64,000 bases of DNA from an uncultured Lacinutrix sp. (GTDB lineage: Bacteria > Bacteroidota > Bacteroidia > Flavobacteriales > Flavobacteriaceae), in NCBI RefSeq assembly GCF_947500605.1, contig NZ_CANMSJ010000003.1:124001-188000 (forward strand), read 5' to 3'. A program made the position numbers and the translations under genes. Below, piece by piece: positions 16,158 through 24,876 of this stretch (the stretch's first letter is position 1; each line of letters begins with the position of its first letter). The notes under the pieces are model-generated. The model was not told the origin of the DNA, did not search any database, and saw only the letters and a list, made by a program, of their open reading frames with translations.

Positions 16158-16814
16158 TTATTTCTCTCCATTCCATTCTGCAAAAAACTGTTTTAAATAC
16201 AATAACATGAAATCATGCCTTTGGCTAGCAATTTTTTTTCCTGTTTTGGTATTCATTTTGTCTTTTAAAAGCAGTAACTTTTCATAAAAATGATTTATTG
16301 TAGGTGCGGAAGAAGCTTTGTATTCTGCTTTTGTCATATTAAGATTGGGCTTAATATCTGGATTGTAAATAGTTCTATTTTTAAAGCCTCCATAATTTAT
16401 AGTTCTAGCAATACCAATTGCTCCTAAAGCATCTAATCTATCTGCGTCTTGAACTACATCTAACTCTATAGATTTAAAAACATCTCTATTGCCAATATTA
16501 GAGCTGTAAGAGATGTTTTCTATAATTTTAACCACATGATTTATAATATTAGAATCTACATTTTGTTTAATTAAAAATGCTGCAGCTACTCTAGGTCCAA
16601 CAGTACTATCTCCATTATGAAATTTACTATCGGCAATATCATGTAACAAGGCACCAAGAGCGACGGTTAGTTGGTCTACTTTTTCGTTTTTAGCTATAAG
16701 TAGCGCGTTTTTATAAACACGTTCTATATGAAACCAATCATGTCCACCTTCGGCACCTGCTAATTCTTTTTTTACAAAGTTTTTTGTAGCTTCTATTAAA
16801 TCATGATCTAGCAT
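16158..16814 (-). CDS. HD-domain phosphohydrolase (YedJ-like)
   Basis: A 218-residue HD-superfamily protein. The metal ligands are visible as H29 in GGHDWFHIERV, the HD pair in LGALLHDIADSKF (residues 58-59) and the distal aspartate in DADRLDALGAIGIART. The RLDALGAIGI segment is typical of the YedJ/YpgQ-type branch, whose members hydrolyse nucleotides or related phosphoesters. The gene is 3 nt downstream of the acyl-ACP desaturase gene and co-directional, so it is co-transcribed with lipid genes. The natural substrate is unknown. Confidence 0.9.
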   Translation of the reverse strand: MLDHDLIEATKNFVKKELAGAEGGHDWFHIERVYKNALLIAKNEKVDQLTVALGALLHDIADSKFHNGDSTVGPRVAAAFLIKQNVDSNIINHVVKIIENISYSSNIGNRDVFKSIELDVVQDADRLDALGAIGIARTINYGGFKNRTIYNPDIKPNLNMTKAEYKASSAPTINHFYEKLLLLKDKMNTKTGKKIASQRHDFMLLYLKQFFAEWNGEK

Positions 16815-16817
16815 AAT

Positions 16818-17804
16818 TTATAATTTTGCTGGCTCTACCCATTTAAATTGGTAAGAGTTTTCCGGAACCTTTATTCTATCTGCCAAACGTATCATTCTCG
16901 AAGGCAATTTCATTAAGTAATCACGAGCTTTTTCAGCTTCATCTGTAAGACCTGTAACTTTATCTATTTCCCAACGCTTCGTTAGTTTTTCTAAAATTTC
17001 AATATAATCCATAGAAGTATAAACACCAATACGCTGTGCTGTATTAGAAAACTCTTCGAAAACAGAGCCTATTTTACCACCAGATTCTCTTAAAAAGTGA
17101 GCAGGCATTGTAATTTTTTGTTTCATCATGTATTGAAACGCTAACATCATTTGGCTTGGATCTACAGCAAAAATACGCTCTACAAATTCGCTGTAAGCAT
17201 GGTGGTGTCTCATTTCGTCACCAGCAATAATCTTACACATTTTAGCCAATTGTTTATTTCCTTTTTGCTTTGCTAACTTAGCAACACGATTGTGAGAAAC
17301 GTAAGTTGCTAGCTCTTGAAAACTAGTATAAACAAAGTTTTTGTAAGGATCTTGAGCAGTACCAATATCAAAACCATCTGCAATAAGATGCTGTGTGGTT
17401 TGCTCGATTTCTCTCATATTAACACGTCCAGAAAGGTATAAATACTTATTAAGCACATCTCCATGGCGGTTTTCTTCAGCTGTCCAATGCCTTACCCATT
17501 TAGCCCAGCCATTTCTGCCTCCTTGATCTACACCTTCAACATCCATTAACCAAGATTCGTAGGTTGGTAACGCTTCTTCAGTAATCATGTCTCCAACTAA
17601 AACTACCCAGAAATCGTAAGGCAATTCTTTAGATAATTCTCTAATTTCTTTTACTTCTTCAAGAAAGTTTGGACCTTCAGAATTCGGTAAAAAATCTGTT
17701 GGTTGCCAAATCGTTTCTGGCGGAATTAAATATTTTTCTATTAGTGTTTCTATGTCTTTTTCTAAAAACGACATCACTTCTAATCTTATATTTTTTAATG
17801 ACAT
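16818..17804 (-). CDS. acyl-ACP desaturase (soluble di-iron)
   Basis: The 328-residue protein matches the soluble stearoyl-ACP desaturase family, which introduces a double bond into acyl chains carried by ACP using O2 and a di-iron centre. The two helix motifs with iron ligands are visible as EENRHGDVLNKYLYLSG and DEMRHHHAYSEF. A PlsC acyltransferase gene ends 4 nt upstream in the same operon. This suggests coupling of unsaturated fatty-acid formation to phospholipid assembly. Confidence 0.93.
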   Translation of the reverse strand: MSLKNIRLEVMSFLEKDIETLIEKYLIPPETIWQPTDFLPNSEGPNFLEEVKEIRELSKELPYDFWVVLVGDMITEEALPTYESWLMDVEGVDQGGRNGWAKWVRHWTAEENRHGDVLNKYLYLSGRVNMREIEQTTQHLIADGFDIGTAQDPYKNFVYTSFQELATYVSHNRVAKLAKQKGNKQLAKMCKIIAGDEMRHHHAYSEFVERIFAVDPSQMMLAFQYMMKQKITMPAHFLRESGGKIGSVFEEFSNTAQRIGVYTSMDYIEILEKLTKRWEIDKVTGLTDEAEKARDYLMKLPSRMIRLADRIKVPENSYQFKWVEPAKL

Positions 17805-17808
17805 AATC

Positions 17809-18546
17809 TTAAAGTTTTATACTGTTTTTTATAGTGTTTTCAATATGTGCTAATAATAATTCCTGTGTTTCAAAATCACTAGATTTAACAGGTTTATGAG
17901 CTTCAAAAGTTAAGTTATTTCCAATGCCCATAGGGAATTTTCCATAACGTAAATTTTTCCAAGAATTATTAATAGTTACTGGAATAATTACAGCGCTAGG
18001 TATATATTTTACTAAAGTTTCAAGACCTTTAGTCTGAAACTTTTTAGGCTTACCATCACGACTTCTAGTACCTTCTGGAAAAATAACTGCCGCTCTATTT
18101 GTGGATTCTATATAATCTGCAAATTTTCTAATAGCTACAATAGCTTGTCTTGGATTCTTTCTATCTATTAAAGCAGATCCTCCGTGTCTTAAGTTGTAAG
18201 ACACACTAGGTAAACCTTTGCCTAATTCTTTTTTACTCACAAACTTTACATGGTGTTTTCTAAAATACCACATCATTGGCGGAATATCTGCCATACTTTG
18301 GTGATTAGAAACAATTATTACAGGTTGAGAGTTGTCTAGTTTATAAGGATTAATAAACTTATGCGTAGACCCTAAAAGATTAATACAGCGCATTAAGCAA
18401 AACTGTAAATAATCGACACTCTTTTTATGTGCTTTGTATCCAAACACATTAAAACAAAGCCATTGTATTGGATGGAAAACAAGTAGAGTTAACCCAAAAA
18501 ATAGGAAATAAAGACAAGTTAATGGATATGCTAAAATTTTTCTCAT
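17809..18546 (-). CDS. 1-acyl-sn-glycerol-3-phosphate acyltransferase (PlsC family)
   Basis: A 245-residue membrane-associated acyltransferase. It has one N-terminal hydrophobic segment (PLTCLYFLFFGLTLLVFHP), the catalytic HX4D box in VSNHQSMAD, and the glycerophosphate-binding FPEGTRSRDGKPKKFQ. It should transfer an acyl chain to lysophosphatidic acid to give phosphatidic acid. It is the first gene of a three-gene operon with the desaturase and the HD protein. A second PlsC-like gene lies at 22997, so the two may differ in acyl preference. Confidence 0.93.
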   Translation of the reverse strand: MRKILAYPLTCLYFLFFGLTLLVFHPIQWLCFNVFGYKAHKKSVDYLQFCLMRCINLLGSTHKFINPYKLDNSQPVIIVSNHQSMADIPPMMWYFRKHHVKFVSKKELGKGLPSVSYNLRHGGSALIDRKNPRQAIVAIRKFADYIESTNRAAVIFPEGTRSRDGKPKKFQTKGLETLVKYIPSAVIIPVTINNSWKNLRYGKFPMGIGNNLTFEAHKPVKSSDFETQELLLAHIENTIKNSIKL

Positions 18547-18574
18547 TTGTACTATAAAATCTATATATCAAAAA

Positions 18575-18609
18575 TAGAAAAACCACACTTAAAAAGCGTG
18601 GTTTTTCTA
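18575..18609 (-). terminator. rho-independent terminator after the bacilliredoxin gene
   Basis: TAGAAAAACCAC and GTGGTTTTTCTA form a perfect 12-bp stem around an 11-nt loop. It lies downstream of the minus-strand bacilliredoxin gene and upstream of plsC. Confidence 0.88.
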
Positions 18610-18661
18610 TAATACTTAGTTTAATAGTTGCTACATGCTCACTATTAAAGTCTAATGCTTT

Positions 18662-19072
18662 CTAGCAATGCTCGTTATAAGCATCAACAAGGTTCTCTGC
18701 AATTAATTCTGCAGGACGACCCTCAATATGATGACGCTCTAACATGTGTACTAATTCTCCATTTTTAAACAAAGCCATACATGGCGAGCTTGGAGGAAAA
18801 GGTACCATGTGACCTCTTGCCTGGTTTACCGCTTCTTTATCTACACCTGCAAATACAGTTACGATATTGCTAGGTTTTTTATCATTATTTAAACTCATTT
18901 TTGCACCTGGACGCGCATTTGCTGCTGCACAACCACAAACCGAATTTACAACTACTAACGTAGTTCCTTCTCTTTTTATAGCTTCGTCAACAGACGCTGC
19001 TGTATGTAATGCTTCAAAACCTGCGTTTGTTAAATCTTCGCTCATAGGTTTTACCATTTCTGCTGGATACAT
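18662..19072 (-). CDS. BrxA/BrxB family bacilliredoxin
   Basis: A 136-residue thioredoxin-fold protein with the CGC active site in VVNSVCGCAAANARP (C46, C48), plus PFPPSSPCMALF and ERHHIEGRP. All are typical of the YphP/YqiW family. In Bacillus these proteins remove bacillithiol from S-bacillithiolated proteins; many Bacteroidota also use bacillithiol. It is a single-gene unit with its own terminator. The bacillithiol link is from family knowledge, not from this window. Confidence 0.93.
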   Translation of the reverse strand: MYPAEMVKPMSEDLTNAGFEALHTAASVDEAIKREGTTLVVVNSVCGCAAANARPGAKMSLNNDKKPSNIVTVFAGVDKEAVNQARGHMVPFPPSSPCMALFKNGELVHMLERHHIEGRPAELIAENLVDAYNEHC

Positions 19073-19140
19073 ATCTTCTAAATTTTATATTAATATTCTG
19101 CTTATGCAAAGTTAATCAAAAACCATGCAATTATTATTAT

Positions 19141-19245
19141 GGCGTTACCTTATATCACTATCGTGCCATAAGGTCAGGCTATCACTACTCGCTTTTTTTG
19201 AGAAAAACAAAAAAGAGCTCAAACATGCCGTTCCATCCTTAACGC
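19141..19245. repeat. GGGCGTTACC element, copy B (expanded variant)
   Basis: This is a 105-nt variant of the element at 11736 and 46783: GGCGTTACCT at the start, TAAGGTCAGGCTATC, central CTTTTTTTG and CAAAAAAG arms, CATGCCG, and CCATCCTTAACGC at the end. It contains an extra TATATCACTATCGTGCCA after the first block. It lies between the divergent starts of the bacilliredoxin gene and the TerB-DnaJ gene, so it could affect promoters there. Confidence 0.8.
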
Positions 19246-19332
19246 ACTTACCTACTAATAGTCGTAACAAAACAAAGGAATTGACAACTAACAAAGTATT
19301 ATATTTACAATCTTAAAAATAATAGCAGGATA

Positions 19333-20124
19333 ATGAGTGGATTAAAATGGATTGGTGCCACAATAGGTTGGTCTTTTGGTGGACCAATAGGAGCAATAAT
19401 AGGATTAGCACTTGGTGGATTAGGAGATGCTTTAGCATCAGGTAAAGGAGGTTTTACAATAGGCGATGGCACATCTAATGATGAGCGTTCGCAACAAGGC
19501 AGAAGACCAAACTATAGAACACAACAACAAAGAAGAGCACAAACAACCTCTGGAGATTTTGAGGTTAGTTTATTAATTCTAGCAACAGTAGTTATAAAGG
19601 CCGATGGCGTACAAGACCAACGCGAACTAGATTTCGTGCGTAAGCAATTTGTTGGTATGTATGGTAAAGACAGAGCAAATAAAGCATTCGAGTTATTTAA
19701 AAAAGTAAGCCAGCAAACGGTGCCATTACGTCAAGTATGTATGCAAATACAGCAAATGATGGATCACTCGTCTCGTTTGCAACTTATGCACTTTTTATTT
19801 GGTATCGCAAAAGCCGATGGTATGGTAACCGATGACGAGGAACGTCAAATTTTCACAATAGCAGGTTATTTAGGTGTTAGTTCTCGCGATTATAATAGTA
19901 TAAAAGCAATGTTTTATAATAGTAGCGATAATGCTTACGAAATTTTAGAAATCACAAAATCTGCTACTACAAGCGAAATTAAAAAAGCCTATAGAAATAT
20001 GGCTAAAAAATACCACCCAGACAAAGTTGAGCACTTAGGAGAAGAGCACAAAAAAGGAGCCGAGGATAAATTTAAACAAGTACAAAAGGCTTACGAGCAG
20101 CTGCAACAGGAGCGTGGTTTTTAA
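19333..20124 (+). CDS. TerB-like and DnaJ-domain protein (DjlA-type)
   Basis: A 263-residue protein. It starts with a glycine-rich hydrophobic segment ([20 protein letters not shown]), followed by a polar linker and a TerB-like helical domain (residues 75-180, with KADGV and [15 protein letters not shown] acidic repeats). A C-terminal J domain contains the HPD motif ([12 protein letters not shown]). DjlA-type proteins recruit DnaK to the membrane face. The gly-rich segment could be a membrane hairpin. No operon partner is visible. Confidence 0.9.
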   Translation: MSGLKWIGATIGWSFGGPIGAIIGLALGGLGDALASGKGGFTIGDGTSNDERSQQGRRPNYRTQQQRRAQTTSGDFEVSLLILATVVIKADGVQDQRELDFVRKQFVGMYGKDRANKAFELFKKVSQQTVPLRQVCMQIQQMMDHSSRLQLMHFLFGIAKADGMVTDDEERQIFTIAGYLGVSSRDYNSIKAMFYNSSDNAYEILEITKSATTSEIKKAYRNMAKKYHPDKVEHLGEEHKKGAEDKFKQVQKAYEQLQQERGF

Positions 20125-20150
20125 GTGGACAGATTATAGACATTAGTATC

Positions 20151-20243
20151 TGTCATTACGAGGAACTTTTTTTGCGACGTGACAATCTTATGAAATGTAT
20201 ATATAATTCAATTAATTATCACTTTTAACCTCCTCGCAATGAC
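20151..20243. repeat. REP-like inverted repeat TGTCATTACGAGG...CCTCGCAATGAC
   Basis: TGTCATTACGAGGA at 20151 and TCCTCGCAATGAC ending at 20243 are imperfect inverted copies around an A+T-rich centre. It fills much of the 185-nt gap between the DnaJ-like gene and the sigma factor gene. It resembles palindromic extragenic repeats scattered in Bacteroidota genomes. Confidence 0.75.
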
Positions 20244-20309
20244 TAATTAATTTTAAATTATTTAGGAGACCTTTTAGCAAAACAACCATTAATAAGTAAA
20301 CAACTATTT

Positions 20310-20852
20310 ATGAGCGATCAAAAAATATTGGAACTTTTTAAAAATGGTAAGCGAAGCAAGGCTTTTAAAGAGTTATATAGACTTTACCCAAGAATAGAAA
20401 AACTTATTCTATCTAAAGGTGGGAAAAAATCGGATGCACAAGATGTGTTTCAAGAAGCATTAATTATTTTAAATCGGAATCTGCAAAAATCAGATTTTAA
20501 ATTAACTGCTTCATTTTCTACCTATTTGTATTCTGTTTCCAGGTTTGTCTGGAAAGACATGCAAAACAAATTTTCTACACAAGAACTTCACGATTTAAAA
20601 GATAACGAAGTCTCAATATTTCATCATGTATTAGAAGAAAAAAAATATCGCTTTGCCGAGAGCGCTTTTCGCGAATTAGGAGAACGATGTCAAGAATTAC
20701 TACAACGGTTTTACTTCAAAAAAATGTCTTTTAAAGCCATTGCTGAGGTTATGCAATTTAAAAGCGAAAAAATTGCCAAAAACCAGAAGTATAAATGCTT
20801 ACAAAAAGCAAAAGACATCTACAGAACAACAGCTAAAACCGTTCAACCTTAA
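20310..20852 (+). CDS. ECF-type sigma-70 family RNA polymerase sigma factor
   Basis: A 180-residue protein with a region-2-like segment (KSDAQDVFQEALIILNRNLQ, with the DVFQEA signature) and a region-4 helix-turn-helix (CQELLQRFYFKKMSFKAIAEVM, then KNQKYKCLQKAKD). These are typical of ECF sigma factors. The next gene begins 12 nt downstream and encodes a membrane protein with an anti-sigma-like N-terminus. The pair should form a transmembrane signalling unit. The target promoter is unknown. Confidence 0.92.
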   Translation: MSDQKILELFKNGKRSKAFKELYRLYPRIEKLILSKGGKKSDAQDVFQEALIILNRNLQKSDFKLTASFSTYLYSVSRFVWKDMQNKFSTQELHDLKDNEVSIFHHVLEEKKYRFAESAFRELGERCQELLQRFYFKKMSFKAIAEVMQFKSEKIAKNQKYKCLQKAKDIYRTTAKTVQP

Positions 20853-20864
20853 TTCGAATTCAGC

Positions 20865-22901
20865 ATGAAAAATTATATAGAAAATATAGACTTAATAAAC
20901 GCTTATTTAGATAAAACGCTTTCTAAAACTGAAAGACTAAGTTTTGAAAACAGGCTAAAAACAGATACAGAATTTAAGCAACTTTATAGTGAGCAATTAA
21001 CTATTTTAGAAGGTGTTAATCGTGTGGGTTTAAAAAAGGAAATTAATGCAGCAAAACAAGGTTACACTCGTGCTAAATGGATGAAATATGTAGGGTTTGT
21101 GGTTGGAGTAGTTTTAGTTTCGACTTTAATTTATAGCTTCATTTTTAAGAGCGAAACCTCTCAAATTACAGAGTCAAGAAATAGTATAATTAAAACTGTT
21201 TCAGATTCTATTATTGTAGAAAAAATATCAGAAAATAAAGCTAAGGAAATTGCATTGCCAGAAAAATTGGTGGACTCTGTTAAGAAGAGATTTACAGTTG
21301 TTAAAAGGATTGTAGAAACAATTGAAGACAAGGAGTTGACTAAAGCTTATGGAGGTGTAAAATACATGAGAGAAGTAGAAACTTTGGAGGACTTAGGTCG
21401 TTTTACAAGACAAGAGTTTAATGAGTCTTTTCCTGAGTTAAAGCACTTAAAGTCTAAAAGAGATACTGTTTTTATTGAGAGTAGAATTAATAAAGCAAAA
21501 TATGGTTCTGAAGAAGTTGCTATAAAAAACAATCTCAATAGTAGAAATGAGGATAAAGAATTAAAAGCAACGGATAATGAGTTAATTACGTTTTTTAAAA
21601 CGGTTAAAAAGACGCCTCAAATTATAGAAGTTAATACCGAAAAAGATTTTAAAGTTACTTGCAAAGAAGGAACTATTTTAACTATTCCTGCGAAGTCTTT
21701 TGTGGATGTAAAAACAGGAAAATTAGCAAGAGGGAAAATTAATCTTGAAGTTACAGAATATTATAAGTTGTCTGATATGTTATTGGGAAATTTAACTACA
21801 AAATCTGATGATAGACAATTAGAAACAGGAGGAATGCTGTATCTCGAAGCCAACAAAAGAGGTGCCAGGCTTAAGTTGAAACATGGTAGAAAAATACAGA
21901 TGATTTTTAATAATAAAGGCAAGACAAGCATGCAATTGTTCTCAGGAGAAGAGAATGATGAAGGTGTTAATTGGAAGCTAGAGAATAAGGCGGAAGATAA
22001 TTTTTTAAGTATTAAAGATGTTCCTGTTGTAAAATTAATGGAAGAAGATGTTACAGTGCACTTTCAGTCTATAGAATATGTTCCAATTTATCCAGGTTGC
22101 GAAACTGAAAATAATAATGACAGACGAAAATGTATGTCTGATGCTGTAGATAAATTAGTAAAAAGAAAATTCAATACGAGTATTGCTGAAAACTTAAGTC
22201 TTAATGGTAAGCAACGTATTTACAGTAGTTTTGAAATTGATGAAAAAGGTAACATTGGAAAAATAAGTGTAAGAGCTCCTGCAAAACAATTGGGAGACGA
22301 AACGATTAGAATTTTAGAATTAATTCCTCAATTAGTTCCTGGAAAACAAAACAATAAGCCGGTAAAAACAAGTTATAATTTAGTTTTTACAATAACACTA
22401 GAAGGTGAAACGGTAAGCTCTAATAACTCTGTAACTGTTAAAAATGATAGACGTTTTACTGAATCTTTTGAAAAAAGAGTAGACTCAATTAAAGCAACAA
22501 ATGGTATTCTTGCTACAATAAGTAATAATGATATTCAACGCTATAGTTTTTCATCTTCAAATTTAGGTTGGATAAACTGTGACAGGTTCGTTAACTCTAA
22601 AAAAAGCAAAGTAAAGTTCAAACTAAAAATAAAAGACACTAAAGGTACTATTGTAAAATTAGTTTTTAAAAACATAAGCTCTATTTTACCTAGTAAAAAA
22701 AATGCTGATGAGTTCGATTTTGGAAACATTCCTATTGATGAAGAAGTTGTTGTAATCGCAATAAAAAAGACTAAAGATAAATTGTTTTTAGCTAAAGAAG
22801 AGACAACTATAAAAGCGAAACCAAAACTAAATTTAGAATTTAAAGAAGTATCAATACAAGAGTTGAAAAAGGAGCTAGAGAATTTAAGTGATTCATTTTA
22901 A
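20865..22901 (+). CDS. putative membrane anti-sigma factor with embedded TonB C-terminal domain
   Basis: The 678-residue protein has an anti-sigma-like helical N-terminus (residues 1-70, LINAYLDKTLSKTERLSFEN) and one transmembrane segment at 73-94 (MKYVGFVVGVVLVSTLIYSF). The rest is periplasmic. A beta domain around 260-345 (EGTILTIPAKSFVDVKTGKL) is of a type common in Bacteroidota envelope proteins. Residues 405-515 match the TonB C-terminal domain used by Bacteroidota energy transducers (VPIYPGCE, KLVKRKFNTSIAENLSLNGK, LIPQLVPGKQNNKPV). A further ~160 residues follow. It is 12 nt behind the sigma gene. TonB domains normally bind outer-membrane receptors, so it may sense a receptor directly. 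The anti-sigma role is inferred from context. Confidence 0.75.
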   Translation: MKNYIENIDLINAYLDKTLSKTERLSFENRLKTDTEFKQLYSEQLTILEGVNRVGLKKEINAAKQGYTRAKWMKYVGFVVGVVLVSTLIYSFIFKSETSQITESRNSIIKTVSDSIIVEKISENKAKEIALPEKLVDSVKKRFTVVKRIVETIEDKELTKAYGGVKYMREVETLEDLGRFTRQEFNESFPELKHLKSKRDTVFIESRINKAKYGSEEVAIKNNLNSRNEDKELKATDNELITFFKTVKKTPQIIEVNTEKDFKVTCKEGTILTIPAKSFVDVKTGKLARGKINLEVTEYYKLSDMLLGNLTTKSDDRQLETGGMLYLEANKRGARLKLKHGRKIQMIFNNKGKTSMQLFSGEENDEGVNWKLENKAEDNFLSIKDVPVVKLMEEDVTVHFQSIEYVPIYPGCETENNNDRRKCMSDAVDKLVKRKFNTSIAENLSLNGKQRIYSSFEIDEKGNIGKISVRAPAKQLGDETIRILELIPQLVPGKQNNKPVKTSYNLVFTITLEGETVSSNNSVTVKNDRRFTESFEKRVDSIKATNGILATISNNDIQRYSFSSSNLGWINCDRFVNSKKSKVKFKLKIKDTKGTIVKLVFKNISSILPSKKNADEFDFGNIPIDEEVVVIAIKKTKDKLFLAKEETTIKAKPKLNLEFKEVSIQELKKELENLSDSF

Positions 22902-22915
22902 TTAAATCAACTATC

Positions 22916-22984
22916 TGTCATTCAGAAGGAGGTACGACTGAAGAATCTTTATTGTAAGATTTTTCGCTTTCGCTCTGAATGACA
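22916..22984. repeat. REP-like inverted repeat TGTCATTCAGA...TCTGAATGACA
   Basis: TGTCATTCAGAAGGAGGTACGACTGAAGAATCT and the matching AGATTTTTCGCTTTCGCTCTGAATGACA form a long imperfect hairpin. It lies between the convergent ends of the anti-sigma-like gene and the PlsC-like gene, where it may also act as a terminator. Confidence 0.8.
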
Positions 22985-22996
22985 TTTCTATTCTAT

Positions 22997-23746
22997 TTAC
23001 TTAGAACCAAAAACCAATAATTGATTATAAATAATAGACTTAGACTGTGCATTAATAGCTTTAGCATCTTCTTTAGTTAAGCCTTCAGTCTCAATAAATT
23101 TATGAATTTTCGCTCTCATTTTTCCTGGGCCACCACTAAAAAAAGTATAAGAAAAACGTTTTTTATTATCACCAAAAGTAATAGGTACAATTGGTATTTG
23201 ATGATTAATAGCTAAACGGAAAGCACCATCTTTAAAATCGGTTAAAATAATGTGTTCTTCTGGAACTAAGCCTTCTGGGAAAATACAAATACTTAAACCT
23301 TGCTTTAAACGTCTTTGTGCTCTTAAAAACACAGCCTGTCTACTTTTTGGGTTGTTTCTATCTACTAAAATAGCTGTGCGCTTATAGAAAAAACCGAATA
23401 GCGGAATCTTTGCAAGTTCAGCTTTACCAACAAAAACAAACGGGTTTTTAACAGTAACCAACATTAGCATAATGTCTAGCATAGACGTATGGTTGGCAAT
23501 AAACATATAACTCTTGCTTTTTTCAGGCATTTGTTCTCTTGTTATCTTAGTATTGAAACCCATGCCTATTAAAATACAACGCGCCCAAATACGCGCTAAC
23601 TTAAAGAAATAAGGATACCAAGATTCTTTTAAAATAGAGACTATTAAAAAAGGAAACATAATAATAATAGGTAATGCAACCATTATGTAAAACCAAATAC
23701 GGTATAAAAACCAGAAAATGTATTTAAATACAACCATAGGCGCCAA
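22997..23746 (-). CDS. lysophospholipid acyltransferase (PlsC family), second copy
   Basis: A 249-residue protein with N-terminal hydrophobic segments (YIFWFLYRIWFYIMVALPIIIMFPFLIV), the HX4D catalytic box FIANHTSMLDIML and the FPEGLVPEE motif. It should acylate lysophosphatidic acid or a related lysolipid. Compared with the gene at 17809 the motif is FPEGL rather than FPEGT, so it belongs to a different subgroup. It is divergent from trpS. Confidence 0.92.
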   Translation of the reverse strand: MAPMVVFKYIFWFLYRIWFYIMVALPIIIMFPFLIVSILKESWYPYFFKLARIWARCILIGMGFNTKITREQMPEKSKSYMFIANHTSMLDIMLMLVTVKNPFVFVGKAELAKIPLFGFFYKRTAILVDRNNPKSRQAVFLRAQRRLKQGLSICIFPEGLVPEEHIILTDFKDGAFRLAINHQIPIVPITFGDNKKRFSYTFFSGGPGKMRAKIHKFIETEGLTKEDAKAINAQSKSIIYNQLLVFGSK

Positions 23747-23760
23747 AAATACATAATTGT

Positions 23761-23794
23761 TTTGAGCTATTTTAATTGAAAAAAAATACCTTTG
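23761..23794 (+). promoter_or_regulatory. putative trpS promoter
   Basis: TTTG at 23761-23764 and TACCTTTG at 23787-23794, spaced 22 nt, fit the Bacteroidota -33/-7 pattern. The predicted transcript start would be about 60 nt before the trpS ATG. Confidence 0.45.
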
Positions 23795-23863
23795 TTTTTT
23801 AATTAATCTAAAAGCGATTACTGCTTAATTTATAGATAGCAGAGTCAAGTCACAGACATTATT

Positions 23864-24832
23864 ATGGCAAGAGTACTTACAGGAATACAAAGCACAGGAA
23901 CACCACATTTAGGAAACATATTAGGCGCATTAATGCCAGCAATGGCTTTAGCTAACGATGAAACAAACGAATCATTTTTGTTTATTGCAGATATGCATTC
24001 GCTTACTCAAATTAAAGACGGTGAAACACTAAGAAACAATACGTATTCTACAGCTGCAACTTGGTTGGCTTTAGGTTTAGATATAGAAAAAACAGTATTT
24101 TACAGACAAAGTGATATACCGCAAACTACAGAGTTGTCTTGGTATTTAAGTTGTTTTTTTCCATACCAACGTCTAACATTAGCGCATAGTTTTAAGGATA
24201 AAGCAGATAGATTAGAAGATGTAAACGCTGGTTTATTTACCTATCCAATGCTTATGGCAGCAGATATTTTATTGTATGATGCCGAAATTATTCCTGTAGG
24301 AAAAGACCAATTACAACACATAGAAATGACACGTGATGTTGCTTCTCGTTTTCAGGCTAAAATGGGTGAAACATTTGTAATGCCAGAAGGGAAAGTGCAA
24401 GAAAGTAATATGCTTATTCCTGGAACAGATGGTGCTAAAATGAGTAAAAGTAAGGGAAATATTATCAATATATTTTTACCAGAAAAGAAACTACGTAAAC
24501 AAATAATGAGTATTGAAACTGATAGTACTCCTTTGGAAGAGCCAAAAGATTGGGCTACTTGTAACTGTTTTACTATTTATAGTTTATTGGCTTCGGAAGA
24601 TGAGATTGCTGCTATGAAAGCCAATTACGAAAATGGTAATTATGGTTATGGTCATGCAAAACAAGCCTTATACGAATTAATTTTAAAAACATTCGAAACG
24701 CAACGTGAGCGTTATTATTTCTATATGGATAATGTTGACAAAATAGAGGAAGCACTTGCTATAGGAGCAGAAAAAGCTAAAGTTGTAGCAAATACTGTTT
24801 TAAAACGTGTTAGAGCTAAAGTTGGATATTAA
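23864..24832 (+). CDS. trpS: tryptophanyl-tRNA synthetase
   Basis: A 322-residue class I synthetase that charges tRNA(Trp). GTPHLGNILGAL is the HIGH-type motif and AKMSKSKGN is the KMSKS motif. MAADILLYDAEIIPVGKDQ is the conserved tryptophan-site region. The length is normal. It is transcribed alone and convergent with the dehydrogenase gene. Confidence 0.97.
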   Translation: MARVLTGIQSTGTPHLGNILGALMPAMALANDETNESFLFIADMHSLTQIKDGETLRNNTYSTAATWLALGLDIEKTVFYRQSDIPQTTELSWYLSCFFPYQRLTLAHSFKDKADRLEDVNAGLFTYPMLMAADILLYDAEIIPVGKDQLQHIEMTRDVASRFQAKMGETFVMPEGKVQESNMLIPGTDGAKMSKSKGNIINIFLPEKKLRKQIMSIETDSTPLEEPKDWATCNCFTIYSLLASEDEIAAMKANYENGNYGYGHAKQALYELILKTFETQRERYYFYMDNVDKIEEALAIGAEKAKVVANTVLKRVRAKVGY

Positions 24833-24840
24833 ATTTTCAC

Positions 24841-24876
24841 GCAACTAAAAGCTATTTTTTAGTAGCTTTTAGTTGT
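24841..24876. terminator. hairpin at the trpS/dehydrogenase convergence
   Basis: GCAACTAAAAGCTA and TAGCTTTTAGTTGT are near-perfect 14-bp inverted arms around TTTTTTAG. The hairpin overlaps the last codons of the minus-strand dehydrogenase. There is no strong T tract after either arm, so it is a weaker terminator candidate. Confidence 0.45.
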
